From Pirellulaceae bacterium (GTDB taxonomy: Bacteria > Planctomycetota > Planctomycetia > Pirellulales > Pirellulaceae): 64,000 bases of DNA. Below the pieces are notes generated by a model. The model did no database searches and had not been told where the DNA came from. It was given only the letters and a program-made list of their open reading frames with translations. The position numbers and the translations under genes are program-made. Position 1 is the stretch's first letter. Every line of letters starts with the position of its first letter. Below, piece after piece: positions 39,317 through 47,703 of this stretch. The stretch spans positions 1 to 64,000 of the forward strand of contig JADYZV010000027.1 in NCBI GenBank assembly GCA_020852965.1. Reading direction: 5' to 3'.

Positions 39317-39537
39317 TGAATCAAGCTGCTCTGAAAGTGTTGATCGTCACCTTGATGCTTTCGCTGGCGGCTGAAGCGGTAATGTTTGTTTTGTCGTGCA
39401 TGGAATTGTTGGGCTATCCCAATGAACCAGGCGTGTTAACGGAGTGGTATTGGGTAGCTCGGTTTGTCGCTTACTGCGTAAGCGTTCTAACTTGGCTTTT
39501 CCTATTGTTTCAATTAGAGAAAAAGGAATCAAAATGA
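39316..39537 (+). CDS. Small two-span membrane protein (holin-like)
   Basis: 73 aa from the ATG at 39316, overlapping the peptidase stop. Two membrane helices (LIVTLMLSLAAEAVMFVL and FVAYCVSVLTWLFLLFQL) and a short charged tail (EKKESK). Size and layout fit a class II holin, but no family match is claimed. Confidence 0.58.
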   Translation: MNQAALKVLIVTLMLSLAAEAVMFVLSCMELLGYPNEPGVLTEWYWVARFVAYCVSVLTWLFLLFQLEKKESK

Positions 39538-40382
39538 AGTTTGCTATTGGCCTGATGGCGTGTATCGCCATCGCTTTTGTGTTTGTTACATCGCCTGATT
39601 CTCAGCCTCGTGCGAGTATCGATCAGGCGAACATTGCGGCGCAGACTCAGGCAATTGCCGATCTGGCCAGCAGCGTGGCTGAATTACAGTACTCGATCGG
39701 ACAGCAACGCGACGGTTTAGAGAAACGGATGGATCAGCGGTTTGTGGCGCTGGCAAATGCCCTGCCACCTCAGTCAGCCGCACCTACGGCAATGCCGGAT
39801 TCGGACGAACTGTGGACTGCCGTTCGAGCTCTGGAGGCCAAGCAGGCCGAGCTAGACGCGAAGGTAAAAGAGCTTGAGACACTAAAGGCTAGTCTCAAGG
39901 CTGCGACTGTTACCACGACGTCAGCGGCTTACCCAAGTGCGGGCGGGGCACTGCAGGCTGTCACGTCTGGTGGAAGTAGCGGCGGCGTAAGTGTCACGAC
40001 TACATCACAGAGCTATTCGCCGCGATGGACGAACAACGACGGCAAATCGCTCAGAGACCACATGATTCAAGACCATGGATTCGATCCAAGCCTATCGACG
40101 CCACAAATGGCTATGCAGCATGACGCTTATCACGACCAGTATGGACCGGCCTCGCCTGTCGGTACTCAGTACAGAAACGTAGCTGCGCAGCTTTCCGCAC
40201 CTAGTAGTGGCATGACTGGCCGCACCGTTACGCGGACTAGATCAAACGTAACCTCGAGTTGCCCCGGTGGGAACTGCCCTGTAAATGGAAATAGCTTCGG
40301 TAGTTCAGGCATGTCGCGATCAGTGAATGTGCAGAGTCGCGGTGGCCTGCTAGGCCGTGGTGTCTTTCGCTTCCGTCGCTAG
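39534..40382 (+). CDS. Exported coiled-coil protein with Gly/Ser-rich tail
   Basis: 282 aa from the ATG at 39534. Signal/anchor (FAIGLMACIAIAFVFV), coiled coil (about 30-125), then a Ser/Gly/Thr-rich region with CPGGNCPVNG and a basic end (RGVFRFRR). Position after the holin-like gene recalls spanin-type proteins, but the identity is open. Confidence 0.55.
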   Translation: MKFAIGLMACIAIAFVFVTSPDSQPRASIDQANIAAQTQAIADLASSVAELQYSIGQQRDGLEKRMDQRFVALANALPPQSAAPTAMPDSDELWTAVRALEAKQAELDAKVKELETLKASLKAATVTTTSAAYPSAGGALQAVTSGGSSGGVSVTTTSQSYSPRWTNNDGKSLRDHMIQDHGFDPSLSTPQMAMQHDAYHDQYGPASPVGTQYRNVAAQLSAPSSGMTGRTVTRTRSNVTSSCPGGNCPVNGNSFGSSGMSRSVNVQSRGGLLGRGVFRFRR

Positions 40383-40395
40383 TGGCAACTGAGCG

Positions 40396-40647
40396 ATGAA
40401 TCCTCAAGAATGGGATCGATCGATGTGGTGGATAATGGGCGTGCTTGTAATCGTGCTGCTATCGCTATCTCCGGTGATCCCAATTCTGACGCTCGGTCTA
40501 CTTGGGCTGGCCGATGGACTCAACGAAAGCAATAGCTCGATAGCAGCGTTGCCGTGGATGTTGTTCATTACGATACCAGCCGGTGCCGCGTCGATGTTGG
40601 TATGGATTGTTATTGGAATCGTGGCGTTTGTAACTGGCGGCAAGTGA
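40396..40647 (+). CDS. Small two-span membrane protein
   Basis: 83 aa. Two long hydrophobic helices (MGVLVIVLLSLSPVIPILTL and WMLFITIPAGAASMLVWIVI). Another candidate for the lysis cassette. Function unknown. Confidence 0.55.
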   Translation: MNPQEWDRSMWWIMGVLVIVLLSLSPVIPILTLGLLGLADGLNESNSSIAALPWMLFITIPAGAASMLVWIVIGIVAFVTGGK

Positions 40648-40648
40648 T

Positions 40649-40984
40649 ATGCCTGACATCAAAGGGACTCTGTTCTGGCTGGCTGTAGTGCTGGCTCTAC
40701 TCATTTGGATGGTACAGGGCTGTGGAAATCGATTCGATAAATTCCGTGAGCATCGGCAAGAGAGGTATCAGCAGTGGCAAGAGGGTCGCGACAAGCGGCA
40801 CGAAGACCGGCAAGAAAAGGGAAGCTGGCGAGAACGACGCAAGCAATCGAGGGACAACAAGTCAATCGACGATGACATCCATACAGAGAGCGTGCCAACG
40901 ACTGAGACGACAGGCGAAGAGAATATTCGTGGGCCACAATTTACCGATCGAGAAATTGAAGAAATCTACGGAGACGGTACGTGA
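40649..40984 (+). CDS. Single-span protein with highly charged tail (spanin-like?)
   Basis: 111 aa. N-terminal membrane helix (LFWLAVVLALLIWMVQGCG) followed by an Arg/Glu/Gln-rich helix (FREHRQERYQQWQEGRDKRHEDRQEKG). The WMVQGCG end of the helix resembles a lipobox only loosely. The layout is like i-spanins. Confidence 0.55.
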   Translation: MPDIKGTLFWLAVVLALLIWMVQGCGNRFDKFREHRQERYQQWQEGRDKRHEDRQEKGSWRERRKQSRDNKSIDDDIHTESVPTTETTGEENIRGPQFTDREIEEIYGDGT

Positions 40985-41034
40985 GTGCCGCCTAAGCCTC
41001 GAAGAATGTAGCTCTAAGCTTGATCAGGCACAGC

Positions 41035-41457
41035 ATGGCTGAAGTGTGGCACGTAATCGCAGCAGTTATTGCCATAATGCTAATCCTCGTTGGTGTTGTT
41101 GCGGCAGTGCTGGTGGTTGTTCGCGTGATTCAGTCACGCCGTATCGAAATGCAGACGGCAGCCAACAGCCAAGAGGTAGCGGCTGCCATTCGCGAGATCG
41201 AGAACACACTGCATAAAATCTGTGACGGCATGACTTCCGGAACTCAGTTCACTCGCGACAATCAAGAGCACCTGCGCGGCATGATCAGCAATGTTTCGGT
41301 ATTGGTGCTGGATGTGGAAAAGCGCCTCAAAGATGAGCTGCACGACAATCGTGAGTGGATTAAGTTGCAGGCTAATTATCGGCGCGATGGAACCAGCGTA
41401 AACATTAGTGGTGGAGCTAGTGGTACACAAATTGGTGATGGGAACAATCAGAAATGA
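41035..41457 (+). CDS. Membrane coiled-coil protein with C-terminal GTQIGDGN motif
   Basis: 140 aa from the ATG at 41035. One membrane helix (VIAAVIAIMLILVGVVAAVLVVV), a helical stalk, then a C-terminal tail VNISGGASGTQIGDGNNQK. The tail carries the G-x-Q-I-G-x-G-N-x-Q pattern of RHIM-like amyloid signalling motifs. The next gene starts with the same motif and overlaps by ATGA. Confidence 0.6.
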   Translation: MAEVWHVIAAVIAIMLILVGVVAAVLVVVRVIQSRRIEMQTAANSQEVAAAIREIENTLHKICDGMTSGTQFTRDNQEHLRGMISNVSVLVLDVEKRLKDELHDNREWIKLQANYRRDGTSVNISGGASGTQIGDGNNQK

Positions 41458-41870
41458 GCGACGGAAAGACAACCAATATCAACATCGGCGGTGGGACTAT
41501 CGGCGGCTTGCAAATCGGTGACGGCAACACGCAGTCGAACACTCAGCACTTCGGCAAGCCGGAGGCGACGATTCCTGCCGTGTTTGATGCAGTGAAGGAA
41601 TCGCTCCAAGAGTTGCCGGAAGCGGGCCGCGATGAGTTCGTAAATGAAGTAGTCGAGCCGTTGCGGCTGATGGCAAATCTTCCTATCGCGCAGCAGCAAG
41701 AGCGCACAACGCTGGAAAAGGCTCAGGCTCTATTTGAGCGGCTGAGCCCGTTTGCACCAACGATCAATAAGGCGGTATTGGCGTTCGGTGAAGCAAGCTT
41801 GTCCGCACTGGCCAGTAACAATCCGATCGTCTCGGGGCTGCTGGCGACGGTCAAGGCAATCAAGGGATAG
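41454..41870 (+). CDS. Soluble protein with N-terminal LQIGDGN motif
   Basis: 138 aa. N-terminal INIGGGTIGGLQIGDGNTQS, similar to the tail of the preceding protein, then a helical domain (ESLQELPEAGRDEFVNEVVEPLRLM) and a hydrophobic C-terminal helix (SALASNNPIVSGLLATVKAI). Facing, matching motifs at the junction of two adjacent genes are the layout of bacterial amyloid-signalling partners. The link is inferred. Confidence 0.6.
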   Translation: MSDGKTTNINIGGGTIGGLQIGDGNTQSNTQHFGKPEATIPAVFDAVKESLQELPEAGRDEFVNEVVEPLRLMANLPIAQQQERTTLEKAQALFERLSPFAPTINKAVLAFGEASLSALASNNPIVSGLLATVKAIKG

Positions 41871-41885
41871 CTTGGTTGCAAACCA

Positions 41886-41901
41886 ACCGCTCTTGCTCCA
41901 T
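41886..41901 (+). promoter_or_regulatory. Late-region motif, copy 2
   Basis: ACCGCTCTTGCTCCAT in the 88-nt gap before the gene at 41959. Confidence 0.5.
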
Positions 41902-41958
41902 TCTCGGTTTTGCTAAATCCTCTCGGTAGTTTCATTACCAGTCTAGGGGATTCTCTCA

Positions 41959-42864
41959 ATGTCGAAAATCAAGTCTCTCGATGCCGTCAACGTGGCAAAA
42001 CGGTTAGTCAGCGCCTATCAACAGTGGTTCAGCCAGGACGGCCCGCACGTCAACTGGAATAACCAGATGGTCAAGGGGATCAGCGAGCAGCTAGACATCG
42101 CGATACGCGGAGCCTGTGACGACATGGCTGACGCTGGCAGCGAGGTCGACGAGAAAGCCAGGGCGATTGTGCTCTGTTTCGATGACATCGCAGATTCTTA
42201 CCTGCAATGGATTCAAGATGCCTCAATGCAGCTTCCCAGCGCACCTCCCGGCGGATCAACTGACCTGCGCAACAATCTGGAGCGACTGCAAAAGCTATTG
42301 GAGGCCGAGCGATTGCCCAAGCCAGAGCCAATTGCCCAGTTGATTGCGCGGCGAGTGTCGCCCAATCAAATCGCGATCATCTACGGGTGGAAGCTAGAAG
42401 ACGGTTCGCCTGACTGCCAAAAGGTATTCGAAGAAACCGAATCGCCTGGCACTCACTACGATCCGGAAAAGTGGCAGCATCCGGCGCTTCGAGCCATGCA
42501 GCGGGAGACTGACGAAGCGTGGAAACAGCGCTCGCCACGCGCTAAGATGTTCGCGCACTTGGATCAGCCGGAGCAGACTGGCCCCGCAGAGAACCATGTG
42601 CCAAGCCTGGATGAACTGTTTGCGGCCAGAGCCCCCAAGGCCCAGATCATGCGACTGCATCACTTGAGCGACGAAGAAGTAGAGTTTCACGCTCAGGAGC
42701 GCGGCTTGGTAGAGTTCGAAGATCGGTTCATCATGCCCGCAAATGCGACCGTTGCGCACCAAGAACGAATGGCCGAACAAGAGCAGATCGAGCGAGACGT
42801 TGCAGCGGTGGCGTCTGGCAGTAGTGGCGGTGGAACTGCGGTGGCTACCAAGGGAAAAAGGTAG
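41959..42864 (+). CDS. Hypothetical late protein before terminase
   Basis: 301 aa, acidic and helical. A middle region (LPKPEPIAQLIARRVSPNQIAIIYGW) is followed by low-complexity parts and a Gly-rich end (SGSSGGGTAVATKGKR). It lies immediately before the small terminase gene. Not recognised; a DNA-binding or packaging accessory is possible. Confidence 0.6.
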   Translation: MSKIKSLDAVNVAKRLVSAYQQWFSQDGPHVNWNNQMVKGISEQLDIAIRGACDDMADAGSEVDEKARAIVLCFDDIADSYLQWIQDASMQLPSAPPGGSTDLRNNLERLQKLLEAERLPKPEPIAQLIARRVSPNQIAIIYGWKLEDGSPDCQKVFEETESPGTHYDPEKWQHPALRAMQRETDEAWKQRSPRAKMFAHLDQPEQTGPAENHVPSLDELFAARAPKAQIMRLHHLSDEEVEFHAQERGLVEFEDRFIMPANATVAHQERMAEQEQIERDVAAVASGSSGGGTAVATKGKR

Positions 42865-42873
42865 CGTTTAGCC

Positions 42874-43443
42874 ATGGGCAGGCAGCGCAAGAGAATCGGC
42901 GACAAGGCTACGGCGCTTCTGGCAGACCAGCGACGCGAACGCATCGAGTCTGTCATTAAGCTCTACCTGAAGGGTAAGAGCGTAATGGAAATCGCCAAGG
43001 CTTATGGTCTTGATAGGCAGGCGATTTATCGCGATCTGCGCGTGGCTCGAAAGATTTGGCACAAGCGCAACGACCGAGCGGCCGATGCGCTCATTGCCGA
43101 AGAGGTGGCCAAGCTGGACCGAATCGAGTCCGAGCTGTGGGACCAGTGGGAACGGTCCAAGGAGGACCAGACGCAGCGGTACAGCGAGCGCGACGGAACT
43201 GGCGGAGTCACCAAGAAGGGCAAGCGGGTCAAAGGTCAGTGCGGTGATCCACGCTACATGCAGTTGGCTATGCAGTGTGTCGACAAGCGTTGCCGTCTGA
43301 TGAAGATCGGGGAATACAGCACGGAAGAAACGGGCGTGATGACAGCCAAGCTGATCGAGGTCGTGGTGGAAAATCCAGAGCAAGTTGCGGCAATGATGAA
43401 CTACGCGGATTACGAGACGCTGACAGCTCCATCGAAGAATTAG
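42874..43443 (+). CDS. Terminase small subunit-like protein
   Basis: 189 aa. An N-terminal HTH (ESVIKLYLKGKSVMEIAKAYGLDRQAIYRDLRVA) for DNA recognition, a coiled middle and a C-terminal part. Size, HTH and position directly before the large subunit fit the small terminase, which selects the packaging site. Confidence 0.8.
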   Translation: MGRQRKRIGDKATALLADQRRERIESVIKLYLKGKSVMEIAKAYGLDRQAIYRDLRVARKIWHKRNDRAADALIAEEVAKLDRIESELWDQWERSKEDQTQRYSERDGTGGVTKKGKRVKGQCGDPRYMQLAMQCVDKRCRLMKIGEYSTEETGVMTAKLIEVVVENPEQVAAMMNYADYETLTAPSKN

Positions 43444-43451
43444 GGGTAGTC

Positions 43452-44921
43452 GTGAAGATTCGCGCTATCCCCATATCGAAGCCGCAATTTGCATTCAGGA
43501 ATACTAAGTACTGGATGACCGGTTTTTGTGCTGGCAGATCGGCTGGCAAATCGAAAATCGGTACGATCCACATCTCCCAGACCGCGAAGCCTGGCGATCC
43601 GTGGATGGCTATTAGTCCCGACAACAATATGATTCGGGAAACTACTCTTCCGACATTTCTTGAGACAGTACGTTTTAGCGGTCAGTACATAGACCACGTT
43701 CTATCGCCGACTCCACGAGTGTGGTTCCGCACGATATGGGGAGGGCAAGCCGAGCTCGTGTTCAAGGGGGCTGAGGTTCCTGACAAGCTTCGCGGACCAA
43801 ACAAGGCTGGGATATGGTTTGACGAGGCGTCGATCATTTCCAAGGAAGCGTTTGATGTCGCGATAGCCTGCTGTCGCTTTCGTGGCAAGATGGGGCCGGT
43901 GCTTGCAACATTCACGCCGCGCGGATTCAAGCACTGGACATTCGAGAGCTTCTACGACGGCATCGACGAGAGTTCTATCGGCCACGCATACGACCGTGAA
44001 AAGGTCGAGTGGATGCAGTCAAAGCCGTTCGTTCCTCGCAAGGATACCTTTCTCGTTCGCTGTGCAACTCGAGAGAATCCGTTTGCACCACCAGAGTACG
44101 TTGGTCGGATCGGCCAGAACTATTCATCCACTCTGGCCCTGCAGGAACTGGAAGGGGACTTCATCGAGATCAGCGGCTTGATCTTCAAGCGCGAGTGGTT
44201 CAGCCAGACCGTGGACCAAGCGCCAATTGACTGCATGAGGGTAAGATTCTGGGATAAAGCGGCTACACAATCGGCAGGTTGTGCAACTGTCGGCCTGCTG
44301 ATGGCGCGAGATTCAAGAGGCATTTATTACATCGAAGATGAGGTTCGTGGGCAATGGTCAGCGCACGAGCGGAATAACATCATGCTGCAAACGGCGCGCA
44401 GTGACGCCATTAAATATGGCGGAACCGTTCTGACCTACATCGAGCAGGAAGGCGGGGGTGACGGCAAGACGGTAATCGATCAACTGATAACCATGCTTTC
44501 GGCCTACCCTGTTTATCGCTGGAGCACCAGCACTGCATCAAGCTGGAAAACCAAAGGTAATGTCCGGCTACCAGGGGACGCGAAGGTGCGCCGAGCGCGT
44601 CCATTTTCAGCGCAGTGCGAGGCTGGAAACGTCCGGCTAGTGCTTGGCCCCACAAATGGCAGGTGGCACCGAGACTTCATTGAAGAGTACTGCGCTTTCC
44701 CAGAATTCGCGTTTGCTGACCGTGTGGATGCTGGAGCTTCAGCCTTCAATGTGCTCCAGTCGCTTGGGCCGAATTTTGGCGATGTCACAGCCACACGGTC
44801 AACCGAAGTTGCTCCACAATCGCGTTATGGACATACTGCGGCGCACTCAGAAGGCAACTCAATTTCACGATGGGGAGATTTACCTTGGAATCAAAGCACG
44901 AACAATTCAGACGAGTACTAG
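43452..44921 (+). CDS. Terminase large subunit
   Basis: 489 aa from the GTG at 43452 with AGGGG 5 nt upstream. ATPase: Walker A GRSAGKS (28-34), Walker B GIWFDEAS (Asp124, Glu125), coupling motif ATFTPRG. Nuclease: RFWDKAAT (Asp268) and further acidic residues (YIEQEGGGDGK; AFADRVDAG). It drives DNA packaging into the prohead and cuts the concatemer. Confidence 0.93.
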   Translation: MKIRAIPISKPQFAFRNTKYWMTGFCAGRSAGKSKIGTIHISQTAKPGDPWMAISPDNNMIRETTLPTFLETVRFSGQYIDHVLSPTPRVWFRTIWGGQAELVFKGAEVPDKLRGPNKAGIWFDEASIISKEAFDVAIACCRFRGKMGPVLATFTPRGFKHWTFESFYDGIDESSIGHAYDREKVEWMQSKPFVPRKDTFLVRCATRENPFAPPEYVGRIGQNYSSTLALQELEGDFIEISGLIFKREWFSQTVDQAPIDCMRVRFWDKAATQSAGCATVGLLMARDSRGIYYIEDEVRGQWSAHERNNIMLQTARSDAIKYGGTVLTYIEQEGGGDGKTVIDQLITMLSAYPVYRWSTSTASSWKTKGNVRLPGDAKVRRARPFSAQCEAGNVRLVLGPTNGRWHRDFIEEYCAFPEFAFADRVDAGASAFNVLQSLGPNFGDVTATRSTEVAPQSRYGHTAAHSEGNSISRWGDLPWNQSTNNSDEY

Positions 44922-45343
44922 ACGGAGTTATCGGTGTTGGTTTCGTCCAAACGCATACCGGCATGGCTACGGCGGCTATAGCTTGGCCTGATCGTGAACC
45001 GTCCCGATACTTGTACTGCGACCTTGATGGCTATGGCGTTGAGCACATCTTGGACGCATTGCACGCGCCCGAAGCGGTCGAGAGACAAACAGAGCCCGAG
45101 CAATCAGGGCAAGACCTTGGGGGCGGAGAGGGCACGACATACCAAGGGCCGGAATCCGAGAGCGAAACTGAGGCGGAGCAGCCTACGGCCGAACAATCCG
45201 AAGCCGACATCATTGGTGAATACCTACTCGAGCACGGGCTGGAAGTGACCAACAAATCGGTGATCGACGCATTGCGCGCAAAGAACGTGATTGTTCAATC
45301 CGGTCAGGTTACGGCCGTCAAGGAGCAGCTTCGCGCTGAGTAG
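44870..45343 (+). CDS. Hypothetical late protein
   Basis: 157 aa, overlapping the terminase 3' end by 52 nt. An N-terminal domain (FRRVLDGVIGVGFVQTHTGMATAAIAW), a Glu-rich linker and a C-terminal helical piece (DIIGEYLLEHGLEVTNKSVIDALRAKN). No family recognised. Confidence 0.55.
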   Translation: MGRFTLESKHEQFRRVLDGVIGVGFVQTHTGMATAAIAWPDREPSRYLYCDLDGYGVEHILDALHAPEAVERQTEPEQSGQDLGGGEGTTYQGPESESETEAEQPTAEQSEADIIGEYLLEHGLEVTNKSVIDALRAKNVIVQSGQVTAVKEQLRAE

Positions 45344-45346
45344 CCC

Positions 45347-46156
45347 TTGTCCAGACTGACCAGGCTAGCACAAGCGATTAGCGCCTACTGGCGCAGTCGC
45401 ATTCAAGGGACGGCTGGCGGACATCTTCCGCCTGTTGATCCTCGTGGCTATCCTGACCAGCGAAGTGGGGCCCCGCCGATCGATCCGCGACTAGCGAGAG
45501 ACCGCCGATCTGGAGCTCCACCGATCATCCCGCCTCGTCCACCAACCGGCAACGCGCCAACCGGTGATGATGACGACGGCTACGATGAAGTGCGGCTGCT
45601 TGGTCGCGACGAGAGCTACGACGAGCAGGGATGGGAAGAATTCAAGCTGTCAATGCGTCAGGTGGAGTCGTCGAACGTCTACGCCTACGGATTCCAGCAG
45701 GAATCGTCCACCATGGGGATTTTGTACGTCACATTCCTGAACTGGTTGCCAAAGGATTTCGGTGGCGACGGTTCGCGAAGTGGTCCTGGGGCAACGTATG
45801 CCTACTACGATTTTCCAATCGGGAAGTACAAAGCGTTCGAAGGGATGGCAGCCAGCTCGGCTGGTGGTGCCGTGTGGGACTTCTGCCGTGTGCGTCATTC
45901 GGTGTTCGAGCATCAGCATACATATCGGCTAATCCAGACCGGTGGCGACTACACGCCACGCAAGGCGACTGCGAAGGGCTTCAAATCTCGGCAACCGGCT
46001 GCAATTGGTGCGGGGCGAAGAAATCTCAAGGGGCAGTTGGCAAATCGTCAGTTGCCTCCACGCGATGCAAGTTTTCGCAGGCAGTTGCCGAAGCGGAATT
46101 ACGCGGCGAGCCCGAATCGGGGAACGCCGAACAGGGGAACGCCAAATCGTGGATGA
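45347..46156 (+). CDS. KTSC-domain protein
   Basis: 269 aa, TTG start. A Pro/Arg-rich first 75 residues with GAPPI repeats, then a KTSC domain (about 105-195: MRQVESSNVYAYGFQ...ATYAYYDFPIGKYKAF...AGGAVWDFCRVRH). It ends in a basic tail with the repeat NRGTPNRGTPNRG. KTSC is a small beta domain often found in phage and nucleic-acid-linked proteins. Role unknown. Confidence 0.68.
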   Translation: MSRLTRLAQAISAYWRSRIQGTAGGHLPPVDPRGYPDQRSGAPPIDPRLARDRRSGAPPIIPPRPPTGNAPTGDDDDGYDEVRLLGRDESYDEQGWEEFKLSMRQVESSNVYAYGFQQESSTMGILYVTFLNWLPKDFGGDGSRSGPGATYAYYDFPIGKYKAFEGMAASSAGGAVWDFCRVRHSVFEHQHTYRLIQTGGDYTPRKATAKGFKSRQPAAIGAGRRNLKGQLANRQLPPRDASFRRQLPKRNYAASPNRGTPNRGTPNRG

Positions 46157-46295
46157 TGATCGAAATCCTGCTGCGCCCCCTTCGAAGTACGAAGATGAAT
46201 TCGATCCGATTGCATCGATCGGCTTACCGCTGGCAATTGCTGTTCTGATTGGGTTGGTTGGTTTTGTTGCTCAACACTTCCGAAGCTTGATATAG
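46149..46295 (+). CDS. 48-aa single-span membrane protein
   Basis: GTG start at 46149 overlapping the previous gene's end. Acidic start (MDDDRNPAAPPSKYEDEFDP) and one membrane helix (GLPLAIAVLIGLVGFVAQHF). Supported by the overlap and hydrophobic profile only. Confidence 0.42.
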   Translation: MDDDRNPAAPPSKYEDEFDPIASIGLPLAIAVLIGLVGFVAQHFRSLI

Positions 46296-46308
46296 AAACG
46301 TCTAAACG

Positions 46309-46944
46309 ATGAACAAAGACCTTTACGAAATACTTGGCGTCGAACGAATCTCCAGCACAGAAGAAATCAAGCGAGCGTACAGGAAGCTATCTATGAAGCA
46401 TCACCCCGACCACGGCGGCGATGCTGCGATATTCCGAGACATTTCCCTCGCTTACGAGGTTCTTGTCGACGTCAGCCGTCGCATTCTGTACGAAGAAACC
46501 GGCTGCTACGACAACGGCAAGAGTGACATAATCGCGAATACTGTAGCGCAACTGGCTGTCCAAGCTTTCGAGGGAAACGCAGATAATCCCGTAGCCTGGA
46601 TGAAAGATCAGATCGATGGACAGAGGCAATCCCATCGCTCGGACAAAGCCAAGGCTGAGGGGGACATGGAGAAGCTCTCTGCACGGCTCAAGGTTTTCGT
46701 GTCCCACAATGCACAGACCGATAACTCCGAAGCCTTTGAGCTGATTACGGGTGCGCTGGAGGGTCGAATTGAAGCACTCCGTGCACAAGTCGCGATGTGT
46801 AACGACAACATCGAAATGGGCGATCGCATATTGGCATACCTTAATGGAATATCTATGCCGGGACGCCCCGTTGACCTGGGAACGATAGGCTGGCCAGGAA
46901 TGTCAGACCGCATTGGTTCGTGGAGAACTTGCACGACAGCTTAA
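46309..46944 (+). CDS. J-domain (DnaJ-like) protein
   Basis: 211 aa. A full N-terminal J domain (DLYEILGVERISSTEEIKRAYRKLSMKHHPDHGGD...AYEVLVD) with the essential HPD. The rest is helical with no zinc finger or substrate domain. It would stimulate host Hsp70 ATPase, perhaps for head assembly or replication. It closes the transcript before late motif 3. Confidence 0.85.
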   Translation: MNKDLYEILGVERISSTEEIKRAYRKLSMKHHPDHGGDAAIFRDISLAYEVLVDVSRRILYEETGCYDNGKSDIIANTVAQLAVQAFEGNADNPVAWMKDQIDGQRQSHRSDKAKAEGDMEKLSARLKVFVSHNAQTDNSEAFELITGALEGRIEALRAQVAMCNDNIEMGDRILAYLNGISMPGRPVDLGTIGWPGMSDRIGSWRTCTTA

Positions 46945-46960
46945 ACCGCAATTGCTCTAT
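46945..46960 (+). promoter_or_regulatory. Late-region motif, copy 3
   Basis: ACCGCAATTGCTCTAT in the 97-nt gap before the gene at 47042. Confidence 0.5.
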
Positions 46961-47041
46961 CTCCCCGCTTTGAGCAAACTTGGCGGTTCTGACTCGATAG
47001 GTCAATCAAACAAACACCTGAACACATGACGGGGATTCAAA

Positions 47042-47626
47042 ATGTCACGCGCACTTGGTTTCGAAGGCTGTCCAGTAGCTGGCACAACGACAGAGCTTCC
47101 TGCATCGGCTCCTGAAGGGCAGTTTTTCTTTGACGCAACTGTCGGGCAATGGAAGGTTTGGGATGACACCAAGACAGCGGGCGCTGCAGGCTGGCGACTG
47201 GCAAGCGGCGTGGTCTGTGAAGAAATCGAGATCACCGAGACTGATGGCGCAGGAACTTATACCGGCAGCGTAGATGTTCCTGCAGGTGCCACTATCCACG
47301 ATATCATCGTAAACGGTGTCGCGCTATGGGCTGCAAGTAGTGCTGCGACACTGAAGGTAGGCGACGTCGGCAATGACGCTGGCTACTACACTGGGGTCAA
47401 TCTCAAGGCCACTGACCTGCTTGTCGGTGAATCGCTTTCGTTTGCGCTGGCCGGTGGTAAGGCTGGGGCATACATCGCCAATTCCCAGGTTTCACCGCGC
47501 TACGCTGCGGCTGCGCGAGTGGTCTCAGCTATCGTGACCACAACTGGCGCATCGGGAGCGACTGGCCGCACTCGGGTAACTGTGGTCTACAGCCTGCCGC
47601 GAGTGAAGTCGGCGGTTAAGGCCTAG
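47042..47626 (+). CDS. Putative virion decoration/fibre-type protein
   Basis: 194 aa, beta-rich (VVCEEIEITETDGAGTYTGSVDVPAGATIHDIIVNGVALW...RTRVTVVYSLPRVKSAVKA). The start (GQFFFDATVGQWKVWDD) looks like a short display module seen in phage structural proteins. Own transcription unit with flanking motifs. Confidence 0.55.
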   Translation: MSRALGFEGCPVAGTTTELPASAPEGQFFFDATVGQWKVWDDTKTAGAAGWRLASGVVCEEIEITETDGAGTYTGSVDVPAGATIHDIIVNGVALWAASSAATLKVGDVGNDAGYYTGVNLKATDLLVGESLSFALAGGKAGAYIANSQVSPRYAAAARVVSAIVTTTGASGATGRTRVTVVYSLPRVKSAVKA

Positions 47627-47629
47627 GAA

Positions 47630-47645
47630 ACCGGAATTCCCCCAT
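47630..47645 (+). promoter_or_regulatory. Late-region motif, copy 4
   Basis: ACCGGAATTCCCCCAT in the 77-nt gap before the portal gene. Confidence 0.5.
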
Positions 47646-47703
47646 AATCAGTCTTCGGTAACACTCTGGGCAAACTCACTCACACCCCAGAGAGTTACTC
47701 GGC

